From Stromatinia cepivora (lineage: Eukaryota; Ascomycota; Leotiomycetes; Helotiales; Sclerotiniaceae): a stretch of DNA of 64,000 nucleotides. The translations under genes were made by a program, and so were the position numbers. This document shows positions 32,678 to 43,168 of this stretch, in pieces. The DNA lies in contig RCTD01000003.1 of assembly GCA_014898415.1 (NCBI GenBank), positions 2,356,001-2,420,000 on the forward strand, in the 5' to 3' direction. The stretch's first letter is position 1, and every line of letters begins with the position of its first letter. The notes beneath the pieces were generated by a model, which had not been told where the DNA came from, did not search any database, and saw only the letters and a program-made list of their open reading frames with translations.

Positions 32678-33918
32678 GTAATAATATGCCTAAATTACAG
32701 TTTTACTAGCAACAATTTGACCTGTAACATGGATTCTATTGGTTGTCTTAGCCTTGTGGTCCTCCATTCCTCGTCGCGGTAGGGACAAAATATTACTTAC
32801 GCGCGAATAGACCAGAGTCGCTGTCATTTCTATGGCTTACGAAAGCTCTACAAGCATAGATTTGAGAGGGAGCTCTCTTAAATAATTTAGCACACTGGTT
32901 GGCTTTGAGCCTGCGGTAGCATTGATAATGTGAGGTTGTTGACCCACAACATTCACTGCACATAATTCACTACAACCGCTTACTGTCATCCAATATATGC
33001 TCAGACGTGCGCCCTTCCACACACCATCTTGATATTGGAAATCAGGAGTCTGATTTACGGGCATGTTTATAATATTTATTCTTTCTTATCTCTATCTGTC
33101 TGAACTACAAAGATGCTCATTGCACTCCATGGCGATTGAAGACATGCAGTAAAATGCGGATATTGGAGGTATCGTCTGCGTTATTTTTTAGTACTACCAC
33201 ATATGTACTTTCAATCCATCAGACAATGATACATGAGATGAAGTGACCGGACAGTTATTTGTGCCCCGCATTACTTCAAACACTTTTTCTTTTCAGAAAT
33301 TCACTTACGCATGGTATGAAACCATTGACAACGCTTCTGTGTTATTGCGGACCGGATGAAAATGGTATCGGCCATTGTCTTCAGATCAAGGATCCAAGGT
33401 TTGGAGTTCTTACTATGCAGGTATCTAGAGTTAACGTTCGTACTTTACTCCGTTCCACCTACTGGCAACCATAAACAAACTCTCGCTTGAAACAATCAAA
33501 GGCGTTTTACATTTTTCAGAAGTTTCCATCTTCGATAATGAATGCCGCTGGAGAGTTTCAAAACCATGGCGCATTCAATTCATAGGACTTCTGGCAACAA
33601 AGATATTTTTCTACAATTCTATCTTTTCATTCGCGCCTGGCTTCCACTATGCTGCAAGTTTGGAGGAATTTTGGGGGAGAAGGCTAGATCGGGCAGATCT
33701 TTCCAAGTAGGGAGCGCAGCAGTGAGATGTGGTAAAGAAAGATATGCGTTTGTCACGATGGCGCTGAGAAATGGTGGCGAGCGTATCTCATCTTTATAAG
33801 TCTAATAAAACCCTCCAATGTTAAAGCTTGAAGAATGTAGCAGACAATGAATTATATTAGTCAAGTGCTACCAGCTAACTCAAATACCTGACGAATTAAG
33901 TAATAATGACTATCAAAC
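32678..33918. other. Intergenic, no gene
   Basis: Small frames without domains (for example 33259-33474 and 33542-33799, both +). The first part after 32677 is the presumed promoter of member D. Confidence 0.4.
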
Positions 33919-35343
33919 CTAAACCTCAGATGCACAAACGCTGGCCTTCACAAAAGTATCAAAATATTTGGCAAGCACCAGATCCTGCTCATTCCACTTC
34001 TGCCATAAAGCTCGATCCAGCTGACATCGCTCAACGAACATCACCATAGGTGCCCAGCGGTCGTCCTCACCCCATGATAGCATCTTCTCCACCATGTTCC
34101 CAGGTACACTGAAACATTTCAGTACTTCATCCCAGAGCAGTGTAGGTTTACCACGGCGATTTTTACCAACCACCTTTGACATATCTCCGGTAGCGAAGGC
34201 ACCCGAATATAAGTCCTCTAGAAGTCGATCAATGAGTCCTGAACCCTTCATTACTGATGCTATCTTCACATGAAGAACGCGTGGATATGTTTCGTTGAGG
34301 CGGATATATGCATCTGTCGGCATAGGGGGGAGGTTCTGGTGATTAGTGGCTGATTTATTTGGTTTCTTCGCTTTCTGTTTAGTAGGTGATGGTTGGGGTG
34401 CTTTCTTCGACTTTTGTGCAGTAGGTATTGCTGGTTTATTCGGCTTGTGCAAATTAGTGTCCGACTGCGTTGGTTTCTTTGATTTCTGTTGAGCAGGGGT
34501 CGAATTGTTTGCTTCTTTAGACTTCTCCATAGTAGATTTTGGTTGCGTCTCTTCCTGCAATTCCTGCAGAGTAGGAGTTGGGTGGGATACTTTCTTCTGC
34601 TTTTGTAGAGAGGAACCTGGTTGGATTTTTTCCTTCGAATTCCGGGCCATAGGAAGTGGCTGGCTTTCTTTCTCAAGTTTCTTCAGAATGGAGGTCAATT
34701 GGTCTTTATTCAACTTCTGTGAACTGGGTGTCGATTGAGTTTTTTCCTTCAGCTTCACTTGATCAGGAATATTGTCTTCGGTCAGGTCGACGATCTCAGG
34801 TTTCTTGCGTTCGTCCACCTTAAGTGCTTTTGCTTGTTTTGATGTTCCCATTTCTTTATCCAATCTACTTTCAGAATGCGCAGGCTCTAAGGTAGGAACT
34901 CGTTGCATGTATGAGATCAACGCGCTACGCACAGCTTTGTCCCCCATCTCCGTATTTCCAAGGTATGTTGCTAGGAATTCAATACTTTCCAACTCAATAG
35001 CCCAATGCTTTTCTGCGCGACCCATCTTGGAGTCTGGAGGTAAGGGTTTCCCATCCAGGAAGCGTACAAGGCAGTCCATCAATGTCCAAAGCGTTGAGAT
35101 ATTCCATTTCGCAATTCGGTCATATCCAGGGCGGCGATGCTGGAACTTGGACTCGATTAAATCGTACATGTATACTATCTTTCCCGGGACTTTTGGAAGC
35201 GCCGGCTTGTCGATTTTTGCGTGCTCCGGATCGTAGCAGAGTTGATTCTTTGCGTCTTTCAACATTCCATTGAGTTTTAAGTCAAACAATGAACGGATTA
35301 AAGGCAGCTTATCGAAGATAGTTGCTTCTGATGCCTTAGTCAT
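33919..35343 (-). CDS. Family member E, full-length with SIM and C-domain
   Basis: 474 residues from ATG at 35343, the most complete member and a useful reference. N-terminal helical block: L-P-L-I-R-S-L-F-D-L-K-L (13-24), C-Y-D-P (36-39), I-V-Y-M-Y-D-L-I-E-S-K-F (56-67), P-G-Y-D (72-75), L-W-T-L-M-D-C-L-V-R-F-L (85-96) and F-L-A-T-Y-L-G-N (123-130). SUMO-interacting-like motif IVDLTED at 184-190. Residues about 195-340 form a Lys/Gln/Pro/Ser-rich linker of degenerate 17-20-residue repeats (L-Q-K-x-K-K type). C-terminal domain about 345-450: A-Y-I-R-L-N-E, W-D-E-V (404-407) and W-G-E-D-D-R-W (424-430), ending M-F-V-E-R. No known catalytic motif is seen. I infer a nuclear, SUMO-binding scaffold-like protein; this is unproven. 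Confidence 0.8.
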   Translation of the reverse strand: MTKASEATIFDKLPLIRSLFDLKLNGMLKDAKNQLCYDPEHAKIDKPALPKVPGKIVYMYDLIESKFQHRRPGYDRIAKWNISTLWTLMDCLVRFLDGKPLPPDSKMGRAEKHWAIELESIEFLATYLGNTEMGDKAVRSALISYMQRVPTLEPAHSESRLDKEMGTSKQAKALKVDERKKPEIVDLTEDNIPDQVKLKEKTQSTPSSQKLNKDQLTSILKKLEKESQPLPMARNSKEKIQPGSSLQKQKKVSHPTPTLQELQEETQPKSTMEKSKEANNSTPAQQKSKKPTQSDTNLHKPNKPAIPTAQKSKKAPQPSPTKQKAKKPNKSATNHQNLPPMPTDAYIRLNETYPRVLHVKIASVMKGSGLIDRLLEDLYSGAFATGDMSKVVGKNRRGKPTLLWDEVLKCFSVPGNMVEKMLSWGEDDRWAPMVMFVERCQLDRALWQKWNEQDLVLAKYFDTFVKASVCASEV

Positions 35344-35911
35344 GCGGATCTTTTCCTCCTTATTCTTCAGAAATGTTGCTTGGAAAGTAATTAGTTTCGA
35401 ATGTCTCTGGCCTCCCTTTGTGGTACTAAAAAATGAAAGCCATTAGCATTTGATGTATGAAGTTCCACAATTATTGCTACATATTTCAGCATTAAGTAAA
35501 AATTCCTGCAGATCAGAAAGAAGGATCCATTATTTACAGATTTTTTGCGCTATCCGATTTCTTGTCCTTCGCGGAGTTATTCATAATTTCTGTGATCCGA
35601 AGTGTTTTGGTATCAAAGCGGTTTGAATTTAAATGCGTTGATTTGTAATAAAGCCAAGGTAAGTTGAAGGAGGTTGAAGTTCAGTAGGGTGAAGGACGGC
35701 TATCAGAACAACTTACCGGAAACTGACGACGAGTAATTATCACGTGATATATCGCTTAGGCTCGGTTACTACTGCAGCACTATGGGGATCGGTAGAGTAA
35801 GGCTCAGCCTTGCAAATGTTACACTTTCCAGAAGGAATAATCCAAATTAGTTCTCTTTATCTTGACTCATATTCACAGTGTTAGGAGCCACATCGTCAAA
35901 GTCAGGGCAGC
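35344..35911. other. Divergent promoter region
   Basis: Lies between the minus-strand member E and a plus-strand candidate gene. A palindrome ATCACGTGAT occurs at about 35739-35748, an E-box-like CACGTG core that could bind bHLH factors. No gene. Confidence 0.4.
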
Positions 35912-36601
35912 ATGGACGATCTTCCCTTTCCATATCGGCTCAAGCTTCCTCTATCCGCCTTGGAGGCTAAAGCTGAAGCTTGGCTCGCCCCAGAAACAGC
36001 TAATGGCAAAACTGATGTTTTTTTGTTGGCTGCTAAAGGTACGTTTTGATGCTACAGTCATTGTCAACCTGTTCTGAGCTTTTCAAGTTACTAATAACAG
36101 TCGCCCTCGCTAGACTCCAACTCTATCTCAACCAAGACCCCACAAATCTCAAACACAGTTAATCAGAAAGCCACACAATCACTCGCAAAGCAAATCCATC
36201 ATACCAATGATTCTGCAAATACTGATGTCCTGATGGGACAAGATTCCATGACCGATGAGATCTCCATGTCAGATGGTAATATTCCAGGACTACTCAATGA
36301 ATGTCTAGGGATGGTTGAAGTAATAAGTGTTATACTCGGGCTAGGCGATGTAATAGAAAATTCGGCATCTAATATGGAGCTTTGCTCGGGTATTTTACCC
36401 ACTTTGATGAACGATAATATGGACTTGCTATATTTCATGTCGGCTGGACGACCAGAAGTGAGGCCGGGGCAAATGAGGCGTGCCAAGAAGAAGTCAAAGC
36501 TTTGTCCAGAGAGACAAAATGCGACCCTTGCAAGTATTTCAAATACTACAAATGCTGCAAGCAGAACGCAGGGTAAAGACTCGGATATGGAGATGGTTTA
36601 G
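35912..36601 (+). pseudogene. Candidate gene with frame break, unknown
   Basis: An ATG at 35912 opens a helical sequence rich in Ala and Leu. A 62-nt intron (36039-36100, GTACGT...AACAG, CTAAT branch) joins it naturally to A-L-A-R-L-Q-L-Y-L, but the frame then stops at 36160-36162. A second frame, open through 36101-36601 with ATG at 36233, encodes an acidic segment followed by a basic one (M-R-R-A-K-K-K-S-K). The two would form one protein if one frame shift near 36120-36160 were assumed, or if a different splice is used. I recognise no family. It is either a frameshifted gene or two unrelated frames. Confidence 0.35.
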
Positions 36602-37393
36602 TTTGTTACAAATCAATAGCAAAGTGAGGAAGGTTGATATTGCTGTCCTTATCCAGCTGGGTTACCCAAACTTTGGTAATTCATAGAATGCGGGTCTCAA
36701 AAATGAAAGCAACCATAGAGAAGCGGGAGGTTGTACCAATATAACCTCTCTATGGAGTTCAAGGAATTAAAATGTCTTAATACATACCTGATCTGTCGCG
36801 TGTGTCTTCGTAGAACTGAGCATCTTTGTGCAAATCCAGATCTTCCTTGGCTATTACTGCATTCTTGTTGGCACTTTGAGTTCGCTTGGTTTCATTTGAC
36901 AAATAGAAAGATTGATTTATCGTTGCGAGAAGTTGCACTATCCTCGTTGAGAGTATTTATTGTAGTATATCAGGTGGGTGTCGGAAAATCGATGGTGATA
37001 TGTTTCGGCACAGTAAGCTCAATTTTGGTAAATAATTTTGAGCTGCATTAAAGAGCCAGGCCCTGTGTACCCCTCTCGTGTTCATCTTGAACATCTTGAA
37101 CATCTTGAACATCTTGAACATCTTGAACTAATTTGTCTTGAAATTCGCCATGAACCTCTAAATGTGGTCTGTTTCAACTCAATGTCACCATAAATGCCTG
37201 TAGTATTCCTTTTAAGGTTAAGAATCGAAAAGCCCCAATAAAATCAGTGAATAGACCAATTAATTGATGTTTTTCTTATTTGGTACGCCTAAAATACATA
37301 TTTAGTCAAATATTTCTCCAAGATTACGAAGATTCTTCAAATACAACAGCAGTCGCATTTCCATCGCAATTTTCCGTCACAGTAACATCAACC
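36602..37393. other. Intergenic with 9-bp minisatellite
   Basis: No gene supported; the 106-codon frame at 36731-37051 has no domain and doubtful composition. It contains the 9-bp tandem repeat listed separately. Confidence 0.4.
37083..37127. repeat. Tandem repeat, 9 bp x 5
   Basis: Five perfect consecutive copies of CATCTTGAA. Because the unit is a multiple of three it would not shift a frame, but no supported gene covers it. Confidence 0.95.
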
Positions 37394-38688
37394 ATGGCTG
37401 ACTCACAACAGCCACTAGAAGCGATAGAAGGGAACACAACAGTTGAATGGGCTCAAGAATGGGTATCAAAAGTTGCAGACGTCGCAAAAACACATGGATA
37501 AGGCTGGTCAAAACGAGAGCTGTCAGAGCTGGGAGAGAATATGATCAGGACTTTGGCAAAGGCCATTGACCCTGAGTTATCTTCACGGGTCACAGAATAT
37601 TATTCAAATAAGCCCCAGACAGTTTCTACAGCAAAGTCATCTACTAGGCAAGATTACTTCCGTGTCTATAGATCAACAGGCTAACTACAAGGTGGCAGAA
37701 TTTCATCGAGCCTACTATCTCAACCTTCAAGCACCCCCAAAATTAGCAATCATCTAGATGCTATTGACGCTGTCGAATTTGATGAATCTGATGCCTTCGA
37801 CCACTGTGATGGAAAAAGCCTAGATGCCCCGACTTGTCGGTAAGTTAGCGTCATAGTGGGGCACTATTTGGTTTAGAAAACTAACATATTGCTTAAATTA
37901 GGGCTAACAAAAGTGACGCACCAAACGAACTCAAGCGAAAGCATTTCGCGCTAGTGGAACCTACCTCGACACTTCAGCTATTACCTTCGAAGAAGCGTAT
38001 GGCACCACCTTCGAAAAAGTCTAAACCGCGTCCTCCGAAGACATCTAAGCCCTCTCAACCAGATAAATCTCATCCGCAGGTCCAAAGTTCGTCAACGATC
38101 GATAGTAGAGAGAAACTTAGCAGAAGCGTCAGGAACACACTGCATGCTGCAGCTCCAGGTCATGGTCCAAGCAATAGTCAATTACTGAAAGCCCTGTCGG
38201 AAACAAGCGTAGCGTCCGAGCCTGGAGTTCCAGAAAAGCAAAGCGTTCGAAGCCACACATATAGGAAAGAAAAGGAAGTCTTAAGAGCACCAACCAAGAC
38301 CCTCAAACTTATTATTCTGAGCTCAGAAAAGGCCGATGCGAGTCACTACGAAGTGGATAATTCAGATTGGGCACTGTCCGAATCTTCACTACTAGGGGCC
38401 ATAGTCTACGGTATACCTCATCCTATTGAGCAACCCGGAAGATTGAATATGGTTACCAGGGATGAGAATTCAATTGTCGTCAAGTGGAACGAGGTTATTG
38501 GCGATTATGCAAGACGAGGCAAGCCACCTGCGATCGTGATCAAGAGCTGGGGAGAAGATGTTGCCTTCAAAGCCCTCGGGCCTTGGTTCGAGCGAGTGAC
38601 AAAGAATAATGACGAATGGGGAACGTGGACGGATGACGAACTAACTAAGGAATCCAAGGTTGATTGGTTTATTTGTGCTCTTGACTAG
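37394..38688 (+). pseudogene. C-domain family gene with two in-frame stops
   Basis: ATG at 37394 in the context ACCATGG. Exon 1, 37394-37839, is one frame interrupted by TAA at 37499-37501 and TAA at 37682-37684. A 62-nt intron (37840-37901, GTAAGT...TTAG) links in frame to exon 2, 37902-38688. Exon 2 carries a Lys/Pro/Ser-rich linker, then a hydrophobic L-K-L-I-I-L-S-S-E segment. The C-terminal domain has V-K-W-N-E-V-I, I-K-S-W-G-E-D and P-W-F-E-R. These align with W-D-E-V and W-G-E-D of the protein at 33919 and with the gene at 41752. Both stops could derive from CAA by C-to-T change, as RIP would cause. Exon 2 alone could be expressed from a later start, but without evidence I call it a pseudogene. 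Confidence 0.65.
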
Positions 38689-39018
38689 TTTGCCCTCCTA
38701 GCTCCATAACATAATGTGATGGGCTCCGCTAACTAGAACAAAAGGCTGCCAACAGTTGTTCACAGATTTTAGCGAAGGGGCGCGGGGGATTTAGCATCTG
38801 AACTACGTAGAAGTATGGAAACTAATCACTTACTATAGGATTTGAGACTATGATTCTCACTCGGATATCGCAGTAATTAGTAGTAGACTCTTCTAGAGGC
38901 TTGAGAACTTATGCTGCCTATTTGTTTCCTAACTTTTAATCTTTCTTAATTTGATATTTCCCCCACTGGAAGATTTCACCCTAATTTTGTACTGAGATAG
39001 GACGACTGATATGAAATA

Positions 39019-40707
39019 AGTCTAGTACCCCCATTTTCCGGCCACCCCTAATTCCGGCCATCTCAAAAAACCATTTCATTTTCAGTAATTTATATTATTA
39101 AATCTTTAATAATTCAATAATTATTCAATCAATTGATTTGAAATTTGAATATATTATTATTTATAAGATGCCAAATCTATATACTGAAAATGATATTGTT
39201 ATGATCCTTAATATGATTACAAATGGTATATTTATATATTGGATTAACTCAAAATATAATGTTCTTTATATTATACTTCAAGATCGAATTTATAATAGGT
39301 TTTTTTATAAAAAAGAGTATCAAGATATGTAAAAGATAGTTTCGATTTAAGAGAGGAGATTAATAGATTGGATATTAGTATAGAAATCATTAAGTATTAG
39401 TTTTATATATTGATAAATAAAGAAAATAAATGAAAACCTTTTCGAAATGAAAAAAGATGATTTATTATTTGGAAAGAGATGGATATGTAATTTTTTGTTT
39501 CGGAATTTTGAAATTAAAACCAAAAGGTAATATAGGATCGATTTTATTTGTATTTCGGATGTAATTGATGAAATTATTAATAAATAATGTGAAAAATTGT
39601 ATTTGTTTGATATTAAATATATCAAACCCGAAAATAGATGGAATACAGATAAGATAGGTATTATGGAAAACCAAAACCTTAATGGACTAATGATAAGGAG
39701 TTCCCAGTAATGTTTTATTCAAAAGAAATAGTCTGGTTTAAAAATTTGGATCTTTTTTATTGAATATATTTTAGTAATTAGTAAAACTTTTCCCTTTTTG
39801 TTATTTACAAAGATTCAAAAGTATAATAATAATGGTTCCTTATAGATTTTATTTTATATAAAGATTAGAATTTTATTATAATTGAAAATAGATGAATAAT
39901 TAATAAAATAACTCTTGAATAATTGAAAAAGGTCTTTATACTTCAAATAATCCCTTTCTGATCGAAGGAGGTTAGATTATTTATTTTGAATAATCATGAA
40001 AATCATGAAATTACTGAATTTATAATGGAATATTTCAAATATAATATATATCTCTTATTATTATTATTATATATATTATATATATTACAATTATTAGATT
40101 TATCGATATTCTTGTTTCTGAAAAATAAGTATAAGTATTATTTCAATAAATTAGGTTCTCTATTAGATTCTATATCAATTGGAAAGTATAGTTTTTTTTA
40201 AATATTATCAAAAAGCAAAAATAAAGGGTTTAATAATCTATATTTCAATGAAATAAAAACGTATCTCTTTTTGAATAGAAAACTTTTCAAAAAGTAAATA
40301 ATATTCGAAAATATATTTATATAATAATTCGAGAAAAAAAGATCGATTTTTTAATTCATCGATTACTTTTTCGAAAGATTTCGAAAGGATTTTATATTTA
40401 TACTAATAGAATATCGAATAAAACAATTAGAATATAAAATAGAATATATTGTATTTAAAAAAAGAAGAATAATTAAGATTAACCCGAATTCGAAATTTAC
40501 AAAAATTAAAACTATTCGGGAAATACAAATTGAAATTGAGAATCGTAAAATTGATAAAGATGATTCTAATGATAATTATGAAATAGATTCTACAAACGAT
40601 TATATTAAAATAAAATAATTGTTGAGTTATTAAAGTTTAAAATTTATATAATAATTTTTTTTGAGATGGCCGGAATTAAGGGTGGCCGGAAAGTGGGGTA
40701 CTAGACT
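39019..40707 (+). mobile_element. Fot1/pogo DNA transposon, RIP-decayed, copy 2
   Basis: 1689 bp, bounded by inverted repeats of about 52 bp (39019-39070 and 40656-40707) starting AGTCTAGTACCCC. The repeats contain two copies of TTCCGGCCA spaced by about 17 bases. TA flanks both ends (39017-39018 and 40708-40709). The interior is far more AT-rich than the ends. The plus strand keeps a 64-codon fragment at 39138-39332 with the N-terminal pogo/Fot1 pattern (M-P-x-L-Y-T-E-N-D-I, then L-Q-D-R-I) and then stops. The family differs from the element at 7706-9890, as the terminal repeats are unrelated. Confidence 0.9.
39138..39332 (+). pseudogene. Fot1/pogo transposase N-terminal fragment
   Basis: Start of a former transposase. 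The first ATG of the recognisable part is at about 39169, followed by Y-T-E-N-D-I and a helix-turn-helix-like pattern. Several residues are replaced by Ile, Asn or Phe, in line with G-to-A and C-to-T decay. The downstream coding sequence is unreadable. Confidence 0.65.
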
Positions 40708-40709
40708 TA

Positions 40710-41751
40710 TACTCAATATTGTGCCATCAGCAGCCCTGTGTCATACATGTCAGAAAGCACGGAAATTATATCTAGAGCACACAGTTTAAGTCATGAATTT
40801 ATGTAATTTGAAGTCGATTTCCCCTCAACAAAAATCAGAACAACGATATGGGTGGCATACTTGTAGAGCTTCGGGCGTCCAGGCCCACACCGGTCCTTCG
40901 TAACAGATTTTTTGGCATTTTTTATCCCATAACTTACCAACTATGGAAATATACACCACCCTAAGATTTTTAGATTTCTTTAGCTTTTTCTGGTATGCTC
41001 CATGAGTCTAATTGTCTGTTGATTATGTTTTCCTATTGTTGTATCTGCTCTCAGCAGAAGCTGTAAGTCTGTGCCTCGTCTATTTTCACAAGCGAGAAGG
41101 TTGTTACCAGTGACATCATCGATCTTTGCTTTCATCATCAATAGAGCTTCAAAGCTTTCGAAACCCTTAAGTTAGTCCTTACTATCACACTAACCAGATT
41201 ATGATTATCTTCCATGAAATTGACATAAGATCGCAATTGTTTTGCTGGTTAAACCTTCGAACTGGGATGGCTTGCGGAGTATTCCTCTATGATCATGGAA
41301 AGGATTAAAGATGTGCTGCCTCATCCGACATGAATAACAGGACGTCCATAGAAGAAATAAGTGAAATTTGAAAGACTGCACTGAGATATTTGATGTTTTA
41401 AATATGTCTGTACGCCTTGTTTATCAAGCTTTCACAACATTTTCGAGAAGGTCTTGTGGCAACGCCCTTGCTAAAATGATACTTATATAGACGCCTCAAT
41501 CAATATATGGCTATGGCTGATAAACAAAACGATTTGAACAATAGTTACGCGCTAATTAGTGTCGATTTCAAATTTTCAATTAAATAAACCACGAGACACA
41601 ACGAAAAGGTCATTGGGTTTGTTTGACCCTTAGTCTGCAGTTGGCTGGATTACTGTCTTCTCAATTAGCTACCGGAAATCACATTGCTGACCAAATCGTT
41701 TGCATTATTCCCTCAATTCTGCGTTCTTGTTCCTGAAACAACGATCAAAGC
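40710..41751. other. Intergenic, no gene
   Basis: No open frame of note and no repeat recognised over about 1 kb. Confidence 0.45.
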
Positions 41752-42845
41752 ATGTCATTCATTCCCTCCCCTTGGTTTCCACCCTCAGAGTTTCCCGCCT
41801 TAGCCCTTTCATGCTGTGCCTCTCGAGCCCTACGAGACTTTCTCTTTTTCCACGCGCGCCTCCCCAGTTTGGGTACAAGTGGTTTTTCATCAAAGCCAAG
41901 AACATCACACATCATTATGCGACCTTTCTTGCTCGTGAGTGTTCCGGAGCCAAGTGTGCCGATTGTGCCGATTTGCGGCGTATCCTTTGGTAGGCCTGCC
42001 CCTCCTTGTGATTTAAATCTTCGTCGGGCTTTGCAGCATCGTTTTAAGTATTTTGACTCTGCTGGGTTCCATCTGGGAAAGAATTTGATTCGGCCATCGC
42101 TAGAGCTGAGCTTAAAACTTACTCGTTTATGGAAGTTGATCGAACAAAGAAAAGCCCTGAACGCCGCCAAACGTGTAGAGACTTCAGGCCCAGGTCAGAT
42201 ATCTACTGCTACAAAACGAGCAGCACCTCACGAAGTAGGGAAAGGCAACAAGAAGACAAAAGCTAAGCCTGTCGACCTAACGAAGGATGATGATGGCGAA
42301 ACGCAAACTCGGGCAAAAGGACATACATACCCACGAGATATTATCCCAAACAATCGTCGTAATACCGACGTAGTTGCTGGATCCACAACAATTCACGACC
42401 CTGATCGCGTGGAGCCAAACAATTGGAGAAATACTGCTGTCTCTAAGAAAAGCACGACTCAGAAAGTCTTGATTCAAAGTCTATCTGCCTGGGAGTCCAA
42501 GCTCTTCTCCATACTATTCAAAGACAGTTCGCCGCGCCTAGCAAAGATGGTCCATCAGGATATGAACTCATCAAGATGCTTGTTCTAGAAGATTGGTATG
42601 AGGGTGAAAATTATATTAGCCTGCATTGGGACGAAATAGTCAGATACTACTCTACAGCTGGAAACCCGGAGGCAGTTATCATCCAGGGATGGGGTCCTGA
42701 AATGGCTTTCAAAGCACTAGAGCCTTGGCTAGAGAGAATCAATAAAAACTATAAAGATTGGGTTAAGTGGAAACCTGAAGTCCTTGAGAAGGCACAGGTA
42801 GTTGGGACTTTTATTGGTTCAATGGATCAACATCGTGCTGTATGA
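41752..42845 (+). pseudogene. SIM and C-domain family gene, frame break near 42555
   Basis: A frame from ATG 41752 to the stop at 42586-42588 encodes a Leu/Arg-rich helical region (about 88-140). It is followed by a basic stretch with VDLTKDD (174-180, SUMO-interacting-like) and a repeated P-N-N-(R/W)-R-N-T-(D/A)-V unit. The C-terminal domain sits in another frame, about 42550-42845: H-W-D-E-I-V, I-I-Q-G-W-G and P-W-L-E-R-I. It is colinear with exon 2 of the gene at 37394. Going from one frame to the other needs an insertion/deletion or an intron of length 3n+2. I see no strong donor/acceptor pair, so a frameshift is favoured. The first about 80 residues look atypical and overlap an open antisense frame, so the true start may be further downstream or in another exon. 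Confidence 0.55.
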
Positions 42846-43168
42846 TCTATTGTGCAGATATGTTCGCTGGGCTGTTAGAGTTGATCTTCATGTTGGGAAT
42901 GAGGTGGTGAATAAAATATCCTTTGGCTAGAGATGGCAGCCACTGGATCTACGAGTAGTCTGATGGAAGAAATTGGGTGATACCATCATGACTTTGATTT
43001 GGGGTTGTAAGATTCATCAATAGTATCAAACGATCCACACGAATGATCGTGTTTTGGCGGACTCCTGGATGCAAAATCAAGAATCAAGAAAAGGGTAAAA
43101 ATGTTGACAAACATGGTGGGAACAAATAAGGCAGTTAAAAGAGTGATCTTGGAAGGATAGCTATGTAA
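42846..43168. other. Convergent 3' flanks
   Basis: Short stretch between two genes pointing at each other; probably 3' UTRs. No feature. Confidence 0.5.

Noticed and set aside
36731..37051. 106-codon plus-strand frame
   Set aside because: No domain, atypical composition, no splice partner.
41745..42170. Long antisense frame opposite the 41752 gene
   Set aside because: The sense strand continues into a domain conserved with the gene at 37394, whereas the antisense frame has no match. It does leave the sense N-terminus uncertain.
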